Positions 1-12,969 of a DNA stretch of 64,000 nucleotides are shown here, piece by piece. The notes beneath the pieces are model-generated. The model did not search any database and was not told the DNA's origin. It saw only the letters and a list, made by a program, of their open reading frames with translations. This stretch comes from Pseudovirgaria hyperparasitica (taxonomy: Eukaryota > Ascomycota > Dothideomycetes > Acrospermales > Acrospermaceae). The translations under genes were made by a program, and so were the position numbers. Where the stretch lies: contig NW_022985558.1 of the NCBI RefSeq assembly GCF_010093815.1, positions 1,399,854 to 1,463,853 on the forward strand, in the 5' to 3' direction. Each line of letters starts with the position of its first letter. The stretch's first letter is position 1.

Positions 1-3000
1 GCCTCAACGAGCAAGAAGGCACCAACTTCAGACATGGAAACTAAGCTGTTGCGGCTCTGGGAGAGCGTTCTAGGGCTTGCGAAAGGCTCCGTTGGTGTTG
101 AAGACAACTTTTTCCGCGTAGGAGGCGACTCTCTTGCTGCAATGCGGCTTGTCTCGGCAGCGACAGCCCAATCCATTGCGATCACCGTGATCAATATTTT
201 TAGAAAGCCAAAGCTTTCTGACATGGCCAAAGTTTGTACGATTGTCGAAGAAGAGATCCTCGGTGAGCTACGACCTTTCTCCCTGCTGAACGGGGACGAT
301 ACGGTCGACGAAGCCGTAGACGAATTGTCAGGTCAGTGCCGGGTGCCGAAAGACAGTATCAGCGATGCATACCCGTGTAGTTCGCTCCAAGAAGGTCTTT
401 TCACCCTTTCTATCAAGCAACCTGGCGCATACGTCGCAAACAACGTGTTCAAGCTTCCACGCACTCTCGACCTGGATCGGTTCAAGGCTGCTTGGCAGAA
501 GACTGTCGACGAAGTCGATATCCTTCGTACAAGGCTGGTCCATATGAGATCTTCTGCATTTGTACAGACTGTTCTTAAGTCTGACCCAATCCGTTGGGAA
601 CATGCGACGGATCTCGAACTAGTCACCTCTGAGGCTCCTCGTTTACCTGCACATAATGGTGGCAACCTGACCAAGTATACCATCATCGACATGGAGGCAT
701 CAAAAGAACGATTCTTAGCATTCAGCATCCATCACGCCCTCTATGATGGCTGGAGTCTCCCTCTGGTTTTGAAGAGGGTGGAACAGTTCTACTTCGAAGG
801 CGAGACCAAACTTCCCAAGACTCCCTATGCCAAATTCATCAAATATCTCACGGACAGTGATCTTCAAATCTCGGAAGAATTCTGGAAGTCGAGACTCGCT
901 GGATCCACACCACTTTCATTTCCACAGCCTTTGGCGTCTGCTTCAAAGATGGAGAGCAGCACTCAGACTCTTACTCATACCGCTCAGCTAGGGGAAGCAT
1001 TCGCAGGCATGGGAATAACGATGCCCACGTTGATTCGAGCTGCCTGGGCCATCATGGTAGCTGCCTACTCAGGCTCAGATGATGTGGTATACGGAGAGAC
1101 CATGACTGGTAGAGACGTTCCAGTGCAAGGCATTACAGACGTGCTTGGACCTACATTAACGACTGTGCCGACACGTATACAGATTCACCGGACCAAGCCG
1201 GTCATGAACTTTCTGGAAGAGATCGGCCGCATGAACACTGATACAATCCCTCATCAACATCTTGGTCTTCAACACATTCGCCGCCTCGACTCCGACACAA
1301 GTCTTGCGTGTGACTTTCAAAACCTGCTTGTCATACAGATGGCCCAAGAGAGCGACGCGAAGAGCTTCTGGGAAGTTCACAACAATGGCGTAGGTGCCAA
1401 CTTCTTCACCTATCCTCTGGTGATCGAAGCCCGGGCCGACGACAAGCATGTGGAGATTGAAGCCCATCACGACTCCCGCGTGATATCTGAATGGCACGTA
1501 CAACGGCTCTTATATCAGTTTGAGTCTGTTCTTCAGCAGCTGAACAGCGCAATGCGCCAAAAGTCTGGAAAGGTCCAGGATATCCGCACGTACAGTCCTA
1601 GTGATGTAGAACTCTTGCAGAAGTGGAACGGACACATGCCTGAGATTGTCCACGAGTGTATACATTCCAAGATCCTCGAAACTGCCACCAGACAGCCCGA
1701 TACCCAGGCGATTTGCTCTTGGGATGGAGATTTTACATACGCACAATTTGTCGATTACTCTGGTCGTTTAGCACAACGGCTGACGCAGATGGGTGTCAAC
1801 AAAGAAGTCAAGGTACCTATCTGTATGAGCAAGTCTAAATGGGCTGTGGTAGCCATTATGGGTGTTCTAATGGCCGGCGGTGCATATGTTCCCCTAGATC
1901 CTAATCATCCTGCTTCGCGACATATGGAGATCACGTCGGATGTCGAGGCTAGAATACTCCTGTGCTCGCGACAGTATCTGGCTCATTGCAGCACTCTTGT
2001 CGACATGGTTGTTCCAGTGGACGGAGAAACACTCAACATGATCCCGAAGCTCCGCACTCCATCGGCTCTCAGTAAGCGCGTGGTACCATCCAACGCTGCC
2101 TACGTCATATATACTTCAGGTAAGATAAGTCAAGTGTTGAAGGGCTACCGAACTGATCGCTCCCAGGTTCAACTGGCAAGCCAAAAGGCACTGTTGTAGA
2201 ACATCGTGCTTTCTGCTCCAGTTCGGAGGGGTACACCAAGGCACAATTGATGAAATCTACCTCGCGGGTGTTTAACTTTGCTTCCTTCACCTTCGATGTC
2301 AGCGCAATGGAAATCTTATCAACACTCATCCTCGGCGGGTGTGTCTGCTTACCAAGCGACGAGCAGCGGCTCAAAGATCCAGGATCTGCAATAAATTCGA
2401 TGGGTGTCTCATGGGCGTTTTTGACCCCATCCGTTGCTAATGTCATCGAACCGACCTCGGTTCCCAGCTTGGATACCTTGGTCTGTGGTGGTGAGGCCAT
2501 GTCCATCGAGAACGTTCTACGATGGGATGGTCATGTTACCTTAGTGAATGGGTATGGACCGACTGAAGCTTCTGTGATATCAGTTGTCAACAATGAAGTA
2601 TCGAACACCAAGGACCCTAGCACTATCGGCCGACCTACAGGAGGTGTTGCATGGGTTGTAGATCCAAGCGATCACGACCGCCTCGCGCCAGTTGGCAGTG
2701 TGGGTGAGATGCTTTTGGAAGGACCCTTCCTTGCTCGTGAATATCTAAACAACGAGGAAAAGACCAGAGAAGCATTCATCGAGAATCCTCGCTGGATTGT
2801 TTCATTCAATACCGGACCAATTGAGCGACAACACCGACTTTACAAGACTGGTGACCTCGTACGGTTGAACGAAAATGGCACGCTTGTGTATATCGGACGG
2901 AAGGACAACCAGGTCAAGCTCAACGGTCAGCGATTGGAACTTGGTGAGATCGAGCACAAGATGGACACAAATTCGAAGATCCAACATTCTCTTGTGGTTC

Positions 3001-6000
3001 TTCCAAAGAAAGGCCCCTGTAAGAAACGTCTTGTGGGTGTCTTATCACTGGCTGCCCTAGTGTCTGAAGGCATAACCTCAAATCTCTGTGCTCTCATCGA
3101 GGGCGAGGATAGACAGAAAGTGGCAAAGACTCATCTGAGTCAAATCCAGGAGACGCTGATGGGACAACTACCGTCGTACATGGTTCCATCGGTCTGGGCT
3201 GTCGTGGAAAGTCTCCCGCTACTTCCTTCTGGTAAGCTCGATCGCAGAGTGGTAACCACTTGGGTCGAGACGATGGATGACACAACATATGACAAGATAA
3301 GCGGCATCGACGGAAGCTCCGACTCTGGATCTCCTGCCACCAAGCTCGGCAAACTTCTGCAAGAAATCATTGCGAAGGTTCTCAATATCCCGGAGAAACG
3401 TGTTGTACAGAATCAGTCCTTCCTCAGTCTGGGAGGCGATTCAATCACGGCTATGCAGGTATTAGCCCGATGCCGCAAGGAAAAGGTCACTTTGTCACTG
3501 AACGATATCCTCCGGAGCAAGTCCATTTCCCAAATGGCGCTGTGTGCTGGCACTGGAGACCAAATCCTGGGCCAAAAGGAGGTGGTGGATCAGCTCTTCG
3601 ATCTCTCGCCCATCCAGAAACTTTATATGGAATCCGCCAGCAGTACAGTTGGGGAGAGCAGGTTCAACCAAAGCTTTACGCTGCGCTTGACTCGGCCCGT
3701 CAATCTACAGGCAATACAGGACGCCATCGAGACAATCGTTGCGCAACATTCCATGCTCAGAGCACGATTCTGTAAAACTAAATCTGGATGGCAGCAGAAA
3801 ATCACATCCGACATGAAGTCATCATATCGCTTCCAGGACCATGGCGATTCTTCACCACAATCTATGGTTCAAGCAGTGGGTCGGAGCCAGTCAGGTTTAG
3901 ACATTGAGAAAGGACCACTCTTTTCTGTGGACCACTTTCAGCAAGGCTCTGAATGCCAAGTAATTGTCCTTGTAGGCCACCATCTCGTTGTAGATATGGT
4001 GTCATGGAGAGTCATTCTTCAAGATCTCGAGGAGCTCCTAGACTCGGGATCCCTATCTATGGACAAGCCGATGTCTTTCCAGGCATGGTGTTCGATGCAG
4101 ACTGAGCATGCTCAGAAGAACAGTGCAAAGAGTAGTAAGAAGATTCTACCCTTCAAGGTAGTCCCAGCAGACATGCATTACTGGGACATGCAGGACAAAG
4201 CCAACACGTACGGGGATACCGACGATGATTCGTTCATAATCGACAAGGACACTACTGACATTGCCCTTGGCGGAGCAAACAAAGCCTTGGGAACCGAGCC
4301 AATTGATCTTCTGCTCGCAGTCGTGGCTCACTCATTCAGCCGAGTCTTTAATGACAGACCTACACCCACCCTATGGAATGAGGGCCATGGTCGAGAGTCG
4401 TGGGATGCAGCGATCGATCTCTCAAGGACTGTTGGATGGTTCACTACCATTGCACCTGCACATGTACAAGTTGGGGAAGGTTCAAACAACATCATCGACA
4501 CTATTAAGAGGATGAAGGATGCCCGACGCCAAATACCATCAAATGGACGACCCTACTTTGCTCATCGTTATTTGACACCTGAGGGCCGATGGCAGTTTGG
4601 CGATCATATGCCGATGGAAATCGTCTTCAATTATCTCGGAAAGATGCAACAGCTCGAAGCCAGTGACTCTCTACTCCAACAGCACGAGTATCCGACTGGA
4701 AAGGACGATTCCCGTGTTGTCGCTGACGTGGGTTCCAAAGCGAACCGATTCGCACTTTTCGAAATCTCTGCAGTTGTCAAACGGGACCAGCTTGAGTTCT
4801 CATTCATCTATAACCGTCATATGGGTCGTCAAGACAGCATCAAAGCCTGGATGAAGGAGTGCCAAAAGACTGTTCGGGAGGCTGTACACAAGCTCGCATC
4901 TTCTCGCATCGAGCCGACTTTGAGCGACTATCCAGTCTTGCCGATCACGTATGACGAAATGCAACAAATGGTCGAGGAGACATTTCCAGACGCAGGCATC
5001 AAGAGTCCCGAGGAAGTTGAAGACGTCTATCCATGTGCGCCTATGCAAGAGGGTTTATTCCTAAGCCAACTTCGAGACCCGTCAAGCTACTTGTTCTCGG
5101 CCGTCTATGATGTGGACCCTGTAGACCCAAGCCACAAGATAGACGGAAAGAAGCTGCTTTCGTCGTGGCAGCCAGTGGTTGACCGACACCCAGCCCTCCG
5201 TTCTCTCTTCGTCGACAGTGTCTGCAAAGGCGGAGTCTTTGACCAGATAGTTCTCAAGAATGCTGACAGCTGCATCAAGTACATTGAGTGCGAAGATGAT
5301 GAGGCACTTGACAAGCTGGCTGAGATCAAACTGACCGAGACCAACTATGCGAAGAAGCCTCGCCTGCCCCATCAAGCAACGGTGTGTGTCATGAAGTCGG
5401 GCAAGGTTCTATTCAAACTGGAGGTCAATCATGCCGTTATCGATGGGGGCTCTGCCGCTGTGATTATCGAGGATTTCATTGCCTCATACGAAGATCGACT
5501 ACCCCCTGGAGAAGGACCGCTCTACAGCGAGTACATCAAATATATCCGTGGACAGCCACCTAGCTCTGATGTCAGCTTCTGGAAGAACTATCTCGAGGAC
5601 CTGAAGCCATGCTACTTCCCAACCTTGAATACCGAATTCAGTGGGGAGAAGCAGCTGGGCTCGCTTGAGATAGACTTTTCAAGATACGACGAGCTGCAAG
5701 AACTTTGCTCGCGAACGAAAGTCACATTCTCAAACGTTCTGGAAGTTGCATGGGCTGTCGTACTACGCAAGTATACCAAGTCTGATGATGTGTGCTTCGG
5801 TTACCTTACCGCCGGGCGTGACGCTCCTGTAAAGGATATCGAGACGTCTGTTGGAGCATTCATCAACATGCTAGTTTGCCGCATTCGCTTTTCGAGATCT
5901 CAAACCCTGCACCAGGTCTTTGAGAAAGTTCAGAATGATTATCTCGAGTCCATTCCCTACCAACACTGCTCGCTTGCACAGATGCAGCACGAGCTTGGGC

Positions 6001-8860
6001 TGGAGGGCAAGGCACTTTTCAACACCGCAATGTCTATTCAGAACCATTCCAAGTCGTCTGATTTCACCCGTGGTTCTATCACTATGGAGCCTTGTGCCGC
6101 ACACGACCCTAGCGAGGTAAGTTGGCATCATGATGCACAGTCTTTCAGCTGAAACTAATGCCTCGATAGTACTCTGTAACAGTGAATGTGGAAACAATGA
6201 AGGGCGACGAAGGTGTGGTGTTCCGGTACTGGTCGAACACGATATCGCACAACCAGGCAAACGCGCTTGGAGATGAGATGATCAAGGTTCTTCACGCCAT
6301 CATTGACAACTCCCAACAGACTCTCACGGAACTGGATGGCGTCAAAGAACCAGTCAACCAGCCAGCCCCGCCAACGGTGACAACTATGCCTATGCCTCAG
6401 TTCCCCATGAACTTCAATCTGGAGGATACACTGCGCAAGATTGTCACAGACACGGTGAAAGATGTAGTCGGCCAGTTATTGCAAAGCGGGGAATTGATGC
6501 GCAAGAGCCCAAGCGATCTTCAAAATGCAGTCCACAGTCAGGCGGCCAGAATGCTAGAAGGGGTCTCTGTCGATGGCACATTAGAAGACTCGGAAGACGA
6601 ATGGGAACCGCAATCGGGTGCAAAGTTGGAACGACGAGGACGCAAGCTCGGAAGCATCAAAGAAAACGTTGCCGGAATTGGGGATATTGCTATGCGTCCC
6701 GACAATCCAGCCAGCCGACGAGCGACCAGAAATGTTGTGAGGCACAAACTCCTCACTCTGTGGGCAACCCTACTAGACATGGAGGAATTAGAAATCGGTA
6801 ACGAAGACAGCTTTTTCGGACTGGGAGGAGACTCGATCATCGCAATGAAAATGGTGGGGCTTGCCAGAGAAGCAGGACTGGCGATGACAGTGGCAGACAT
6901 CTTCCGGTTTCCCACATTCGGTGAGATGGCTTCAGTCGTCAAGATCGCGGCCAAGGGACGGGTAAGGAGAGGCAGCACTGCGATTGATCCGGAACAGGCC
7001 AAACGAGAGGCAGCCATACAAGTTCCATACTCACATTTCGGATTGCTCAAAGCAGACGATGTCGACGCGTTCTTACAGCTCGTTGTCACGAAGGAGGTTG
7101 GTGTCTTCCGGGGTGGTATCCTGGACGTCTTTCCCGTCACCGATTTCCAGGCTCTGGCCGTCACGGGCGCTCTACTAAAGTCCAAATGGATGCTCAACTA
7201 CTTTTTCCTCGATGGCACCGGACCTCTTGATGTTGCCAAGCTCAAGCAAAGCGCCCATAGGCTGGTGCAGAACTTTGACATCCTCCGGACCGTTTTCATC
7301 GCCCATCAAGACCAGTTCCTACAGGTAGTGCTCCGCAAATCTCAGCCGGAGTTCGTGGTTGAGGATACAGACATGGACCTCGATGAGTTCACGGAGCATC
7401 TTCACAACACTGACCTGAGGACGGGATCCCGGAAGGGCAAGTCGTACGTCAAGTTCCTCGTAGCCAGACAGATGGGCACGGATCGCCACAGAATCTTCAT
7501 CAGACTCTCGCACGCACAGTATGACGGTGTGTGCTTCTCGACAATACTACAAGCTCTTCGCGCAGGCTATGATGATGGAGATCTCCCTTACACAATACCG
7601 TTCTCTAACTACGTCTGGTCATCGGCGGGTGATGTTACCAAGGGACACTACGACTACTGGCGAGACCTGCTATCCGGATCGAGGATGACCGACATTGTCC
7701 ATCGCGATGGACCGAACTACGTCCCGGCATCTGGTGGATGCACTATAGTTAAAGAAAAGATCAAGGTACCAAATGTTACGGGACATAACATTACGATGGC
7801 GACTATTGTCAAAGCAGCATGGTCTCTTGCCCTTGGAATCTTCTCGGCGAAATCCGACGTCGTGTTCGGACATGTCATTAGCGGACGGAACAGCTCGTTG
7901 CCCGGTATCGAGCACATTATGGGGCCTTGTTTGAACATGGTACCTGTACGTGTGCAGTTCATGCCAGGCTGGACTGCCATTGACCTGCTTCGCTCCATCC
8001 AGGAGCAGCAAATCGCCAACATGCCATACGAAAGCCTCGGCTTCCGCGAAATCACCAAGCACTGCACCGACTGGCCGGACTGGACCTACTTCAGCACCAT
8101 CGTCCAGCACCAAAACATCGACACCAGCCAGCAATTCGAGCTCGGCGGCAACCAGTACAACGTCGGCGCCAAAACCGCCGACCAAGACTTTGCCGACCTC
8201 TCCCTGCTCTCCACCCCACTCCCGGACTCCCACCTCGAGCTGCAGCTGTCCGTGTCGGCGGCCGTGTCGGAAATCTCCCCGTCCTTTGCCGCAAACATCA
8301 TGCGCCTCCTCGCTGACACCGTCCTCAGCCTCGCCAAGAACCCGCACAAACCCCTCCCCGACCCGGCCCATCTCATCGGCCTGATGCCCCAAACCCTCGA
8401 CGACTCAGACGCCTCGGCCGCCCGCCGCGCGACCCGGCCGGCCCCGTCCACGAGCGCCGACTTCCAGAGCATGTCCAAGGACGACTTCCGCAACCTGCAC
8501 GACACGCTCAGCCGCGCGTGGCGCGAGGTCCTGCGCGACAGCAACGGCAACCCGCCTGCGCTCCGCTTCGACAGCTCGTTTTACGATCTCGGCGGCGACA
8601 TTATGAGCACGGCGCAGCTGGCCAGCTTGCTCGAGCAGGCCGGCTTCAAGGTGCGGGTTGATGATCTGCTCGAGTATCCCGTCATGCTGGAGCAGCTTGC
8701 CCTGCTGGCTGTCAGTGAGCGGCAGCGCAAGAAGATGGAGGAGGCGCGCAAGACGGCTGGCGTCAAGGTGCTGGTTGATGAGCGCAAGGGCAGCAGTGAG
8801 GAGGAGAAGCGCGGGAACCGGCGCAAGACGTTTTGGTCGAAGCTGGTCAAGGGGAAATGA
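1..8860 (+). CDS. Non-ribosomal peptide synthetase, 5' partial
   Basis: Multimodular enzyme that builds a peptide on phosphopantetheine arms. The frame is open at base 1, so the start lies upstream. Exons 1-2119, 2167-6116 and 6170-8860 join in phase (introns 47 and 53 bp), giving 2,919 visible residues. Domain order: carrier T1 (VGGDS, Ser codon about 130), condensation C1 (HHALYDG, 730-750), adenylation A (YTSGSTGKPKG across intron 1, NGYGPTE, YKTGD, LPSGKLDRR), T2 (LGGDS, Ser 3441), epimerization E (HHLVVDMVSW 3978, EGHGRE 4380), C2 (NHAVIDG 5427), T3 (LGGDS, Ser 6833), C3 (SHAQYDG 7508), T4 (LGGDI at 8588, no Ser). No A domain lies between C2 and T3; a charged linker sits there. The E domain predicts that one residue is incorporated in D form. 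The product cannot be named from this fragment. Confidence 0.95.
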
Positions 8861-9728
8861 GTGACTGGGCTTTGAAGATGGGTGGTGACACGTCCACGCG
8901 ATCTTGATGAAATTGTTGTTTTTATGTTGTTTTTTGTTCTGCGAGGATTATTGGTTTGATGAGAATGATGATGAAAATATGGGATTGATGGAGTTTTTTG
9001 TTTGGGAAAGTCCTACATGCATGCCTGCGAATTGTTTTTTGTTTTGTTGTTTTCATTTATGATGAATTCTCGCGCGCATGGGGGAAAATGGGGAACAATA
9101 ATTGCATACATGGTATTATTGGTTGGCGTTTGTTGAGAATTTGAAATAATAGCGCGCTGGACGACGCATTTGCTTTTGTATTTGTTGGCTTTTCCCGCGA
9201 TAATAATCAATGCAGTCTCGTTTATTCAACCATCTTCAATTCATTCATACTTGCACATCTAAATATCGTGACTTGTGACATGACTTTTACTTGGGGTTTT
9301 GTTGGGTATATATATCGATCAACATGAGATGAAATCCGCACCCCAAAAAAAGCCACCAAACTTGAGACGAGACAACCTACCTTGCTTGCACCGTCGTCCT
9401 TGAGTCAGTGGTAGAAAGGCTCTCTCTTTGGCTCTTACAAAGGTTGATCTTGCCTTAGGCATCAGGTTGACGTAGTGCTACGAGGCGTTCATATGGGGAT
9501 ATGGTGGGGCATTCATGTACTGTGGCTGTGCTGTCGTTGGCGCACCGACCTCCAATGGGACTAATTAGTACCTCTTCTGCAAGCAGTTAGCGTTGCGGGG
9601 GGTCCCCGGACAGACCTCAGCTCGACTATTGCAACCAACTACACTACAGGGCAACTGCAACTGCACGCTCACTACATCAACACCAACACGCTCACAAGCT
9701 ACGACATGAGATATCGCGCCATTGCACA
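8861..9728. other. Intergenic, NRPS to transcription factor
   Basis: No coding sequence is supported. The first half is T-rich and would hold the NRPS 3' untranslated region. A TATATATAT-like run near 9307-9316 lies about 400 bp upstream of the transcription-factor start and could be promoter sequence; this is weak. Confidence 0.5.
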
Positions 9729-11573
9729 ATGGTAGGCGTACCGGGGCGATCGAGGGGCTGCAGGACATGCCGACGGCGCAAACTCAAGTGCGGTAGGTAT
9801 TACATGCCATTCCTTCACTCTCTCCCTATCCTTCTCTCATCCTCATCTCTCTCCCTCCGGTCCATAGCCCCCCTGAATGTGATGTGACGCAGACAGCCAT
9901 GGTCTAGAGTTCTGACGGATATAAACCACCCCACAGACGAGGCCAAGCCGACGTGTGAACGGTGTCCCAAGGCTGGCTTGCAGTGTGATGGCTACGACGA
10001 GGTGGCGTGGTCGGTGACGAGCGTGAGTAAGAGTGGTCGATTGACGCGTCTGGACGTGCCGGGTCGCGCCAGTTGTACACGAGATGCTACGTCGCGGGCT
10101 GGGGAGGAGGTTGGTGGTGGTGGTGGTGGTGGTGCAAGAAGGCAGTCTGGTGTTTGGATGCCGTTGATGCAGCTGTCGTGCCTTGGCACTGAGGCGTCTC
10201 GCGAGGTAGGAAGTGGTGTATGGTCGAGGATGTGTTGGTGGTACTGGTGCTGATGTATATATTGAGCCGGCAGCACGATCTAGTCCGCTTCGCAGCGCAG
10301 CGAATATTTCCGTGGCCTCTGCTGTCGACGACGCCGAGGAGTCGGTCCTGGATATTCGACCTTCTGGAAATGGCGCCGGTGCAGGCGGTCCTGCCGGCCG
10401 TGTGTTGTCTGTCGGCCACGTTCATCTCCCGTGAGGAGCAGCAGCGTACTGTCTATCCCCCCTGGACTCGACGTCCTTTGATGTGCTGCTTGGCTGACAC
10501 TCAAGACAGGCTCGTGCAAAGCGCCGTCGGACTTGACCTTGTCGGCCATGCACTACTACCGCACAGCACTACACGGCCTGTCGTCTGTTCTCCAAGACCA
10601 GCACCACTGGCAGGAGCCGGGCACGCTCGGTATCGTCTTCATGCTTTCAATCTATGAGCTGATCAACGTGCGTGGGGGAAGTGGCTGGATGCGACACGCG
10701 GGCGGCATCAGCACGCTGGTCCGCACTATTGGACCCAAGACATTCGAGCAGGAGCCCGGCCGCAGTTACCTCAATCTGCTACGGCAGTCCATCGTTGCGC
10801 GCGCAGCTGAAAGACGCGAAAGGTGCTTTCTGGAAGGGCCAGAGTGGCGCTCGACGAGCGTGTTCAGTGATCAGGATCCGGATCATCTGTATTACGCGCT
10901 CATGGATGCATTCGCAAAGATTCCCGGCATTCTGGAAGACGCAGATGCACTCGCGCGGATAGAGGATGAGAAGTCGGCGTGTGAGCACGGAGAGCAGCTT
11001 AGACAGAGCATTGTCAGGGCGCTTGCTGCCTTGTTCAGGTGGCGATTGGGGTTCGATCATGTGCTCTCGCGTATGGCACGTGCCGTTCCAGTGGATCCGT
11101 CAAAGAGCATGACGCTGGATGCTCACGGCCGCCCGCTATACCCATCGATCCTGATGTTTGAAAACGTGCTGAATGGACGTGCAGTGGTAATGTACGACGT
11201 GCTTGTGCTGCTCTTGATGCAGCTCGGGGAATCATGGGGGCAGTATGATGTTGCTGCCAAAGCTTGTGATTCTCTCGGGATTGGAGATCAGTTTGATATA
11301 GGTTTGGAGTCTGAACCGGCAGTGCTCCGTCTTCCAAGTCAAGACATCAGCCCGGCAGAGGTGATGACGGAGACGTGCCGCAGCATAGAGTTCCATCTCA
11401 GGGGGGGTAGCATTTATAGCGGAGCACTCATGATCCTGTACCCGTTCCGGATCCTGATCAAGCTCAGCATAGACAGCGAGACAAGAGCGTGGCTGCGACG
11501 CATCAGCCACATGCTGAGTGAGCAGCACGGGCTGAAGTGCTTTGCCGAGATATGGGACGAGTGGGATGGATGA
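9729..11573 (+). CDS. Zn(II)2Cys6 fungal transcription factor
   Basis: Predicted nuclear DNA-binding regulator of 517 aa. Exons 9729-9792, 9937-10205, 10274-10430 and 10510-11573 join in phase (introns 144, 68 and 79 bp). The N-terminal binuclear zinc cluster is complete only after splicing: exon 1 ends in CRTCRRRKLKC and exon 2 begins with the rest, giving the standard C-x2-C-x6-C-x6-C-x2-C-x6-C spacing. A glycine run encoded by GGT repeats follows near 10110-10130. From exon 3 onward (RIFPWPL, HYYRTAL, GTLGIVFMLSIYELIN) it resembles the fungal-specific transcription factor domain (Fungal_trans_2 type). It lies about 870 bp downstream of the NRPS on the same strand, so it may be a pathway regulator; this is inference. 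Exon 4 is secure; the exact ends of the short exons are less so. Confidence 0.87.
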
Positions 11574-12831
11574 GGGTAGAAGAATGGATGGACAAGACGA
11601 CAACGGATTCGGGGCCGAGAGTGTCACTGTTTGATTAAAAAGTGCAAGTGGACAGGCGTTTGCAGCAAGGGACGAGTGGAATGATGTTTGTTCGTTCTCA
11701 GGAGCATCCAGGACGTCTCACTACAGCTCTGGATGCGGCGCAATTGAAGCAAGGGAGAAACGAGGCAGAGCTCTTTCGTGCTGGATGGCAAAGTGACGAC
11801 ATGGGACAAGGTTTTTATGAGAGAGACAAAGTAGGGCGAGAGAGAGAGAGAAAGAAAGAGGGCAAGAGGTGAGGGTCGGCGACTTGGCAGGATGTGTTTG
11901 GGAGGAAAGAGTGGAGTGTAGTGTAGTGTACAACATGGGCGTGTTGCAAACCTCGCACACAGACGCAGTTTTGAGCAAGTGTGTGTGGTACGGGGAAACA
12001 AAGGCACAGACGGAGCGTTGAAAGGTAGTCGATATGGCCTGATGTTGTGTGAACTGGGTGTGTGTGTGTGTGACAAGCCAAGCTGAAGCTCAGAAGTAAA
12101 CAGACATGAGATGCAAGTGATTAGCGTCGAGGGAGAAGGATGAACAAGGATGAAGAGCGAGAGGCATGATTTGCGGCAGGGGCGGCAGTAGAATGTGTGG
12201 AGAGATGGAATGAAGGTCAAAAGGGATTGATTGCATAATGGTAAAGGATATGCGAGATGTCATGGAGTGAGGATTGATTGAGTATTGGGTATTGATGAGT
12301 AGTGAAGCAGCAGGGCAGGACTCGGGCTGGCCACTGCTTCTTACCGACCTTCCGCATGCGAACAAGGAGTCGTCGGAGTGGCCGGCAGCGATGGATATGA
12401 TCAGCAAGTGCCGGCAGATGGTTGGTGGTGACAGGCATGAGATGTTGTTTGACACATTCCAACAAACACGACTGCAGTAGTAATGTAGTGATGATTGATG
12501 GTGTCTGTTCAGTGTGTGATTGGTGGGTGGGTGGAGATGAGTGAAGGGAGAGAGAGTGGCAAAGGGACCAGTCATACACGCCAGACGCATTCAGTCAACA
12601 AGTCGGCGCCACCACCGCCTGCATCCATCCATCCATCCAGCAAAGCAAAGAGGGACACTGCCCGCCCGCTGCCCACTGCCCGCTGCCCTGCCCCGCCAAA
12701 CTGCCCGCTATTCCTGGCTGTCTTGGCTGCCCTCTGCCCTGTGCCCGCTGCCCTGCCCCCCAATCAGCTATCTCTCCCCACTAAATTAGCTGCCCACTGA
12801 CATTCCACCATTCCCTACTGACTGCCCTGGC

Positions 12832-12851
12832 TACTACTACTACTTACTACT

Positions 12852-12897
<46 letters not shown>
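12832..12897. repeat. (CTA)n microsatellite
   Basis: Near-perfect CTA/TAC trinucleotide run with two small interruptions (TTACTAC), flanked on both sides by CTGCCC-rich sequence. Confidence 0.95.
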
Positions 12898-12933
12898 GAC
12901 TGCCCACTGACTGCCCGCTGTCCCCTACCCAGC

Positions 12934-12969
12934 CTGTCGCCCGTCCTGTCGCCCGTCCTGTCGCCCGTC
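12934..12969. repeat. 12-bp tandem repeat, three copies
   Basis: Three consecutive exact copies of CTGTCGCCCGTC in the non-coding region upstream of the permease. Confidence 0.95.

Noticed and set aside
11624-12220. 198-codon minus-strand frame and overlapping neighbours
   Set aside because: Low-complexity Ser/His/Leu/Pro composition from reverse-complemented simple repeats; no domain and no splice structure.
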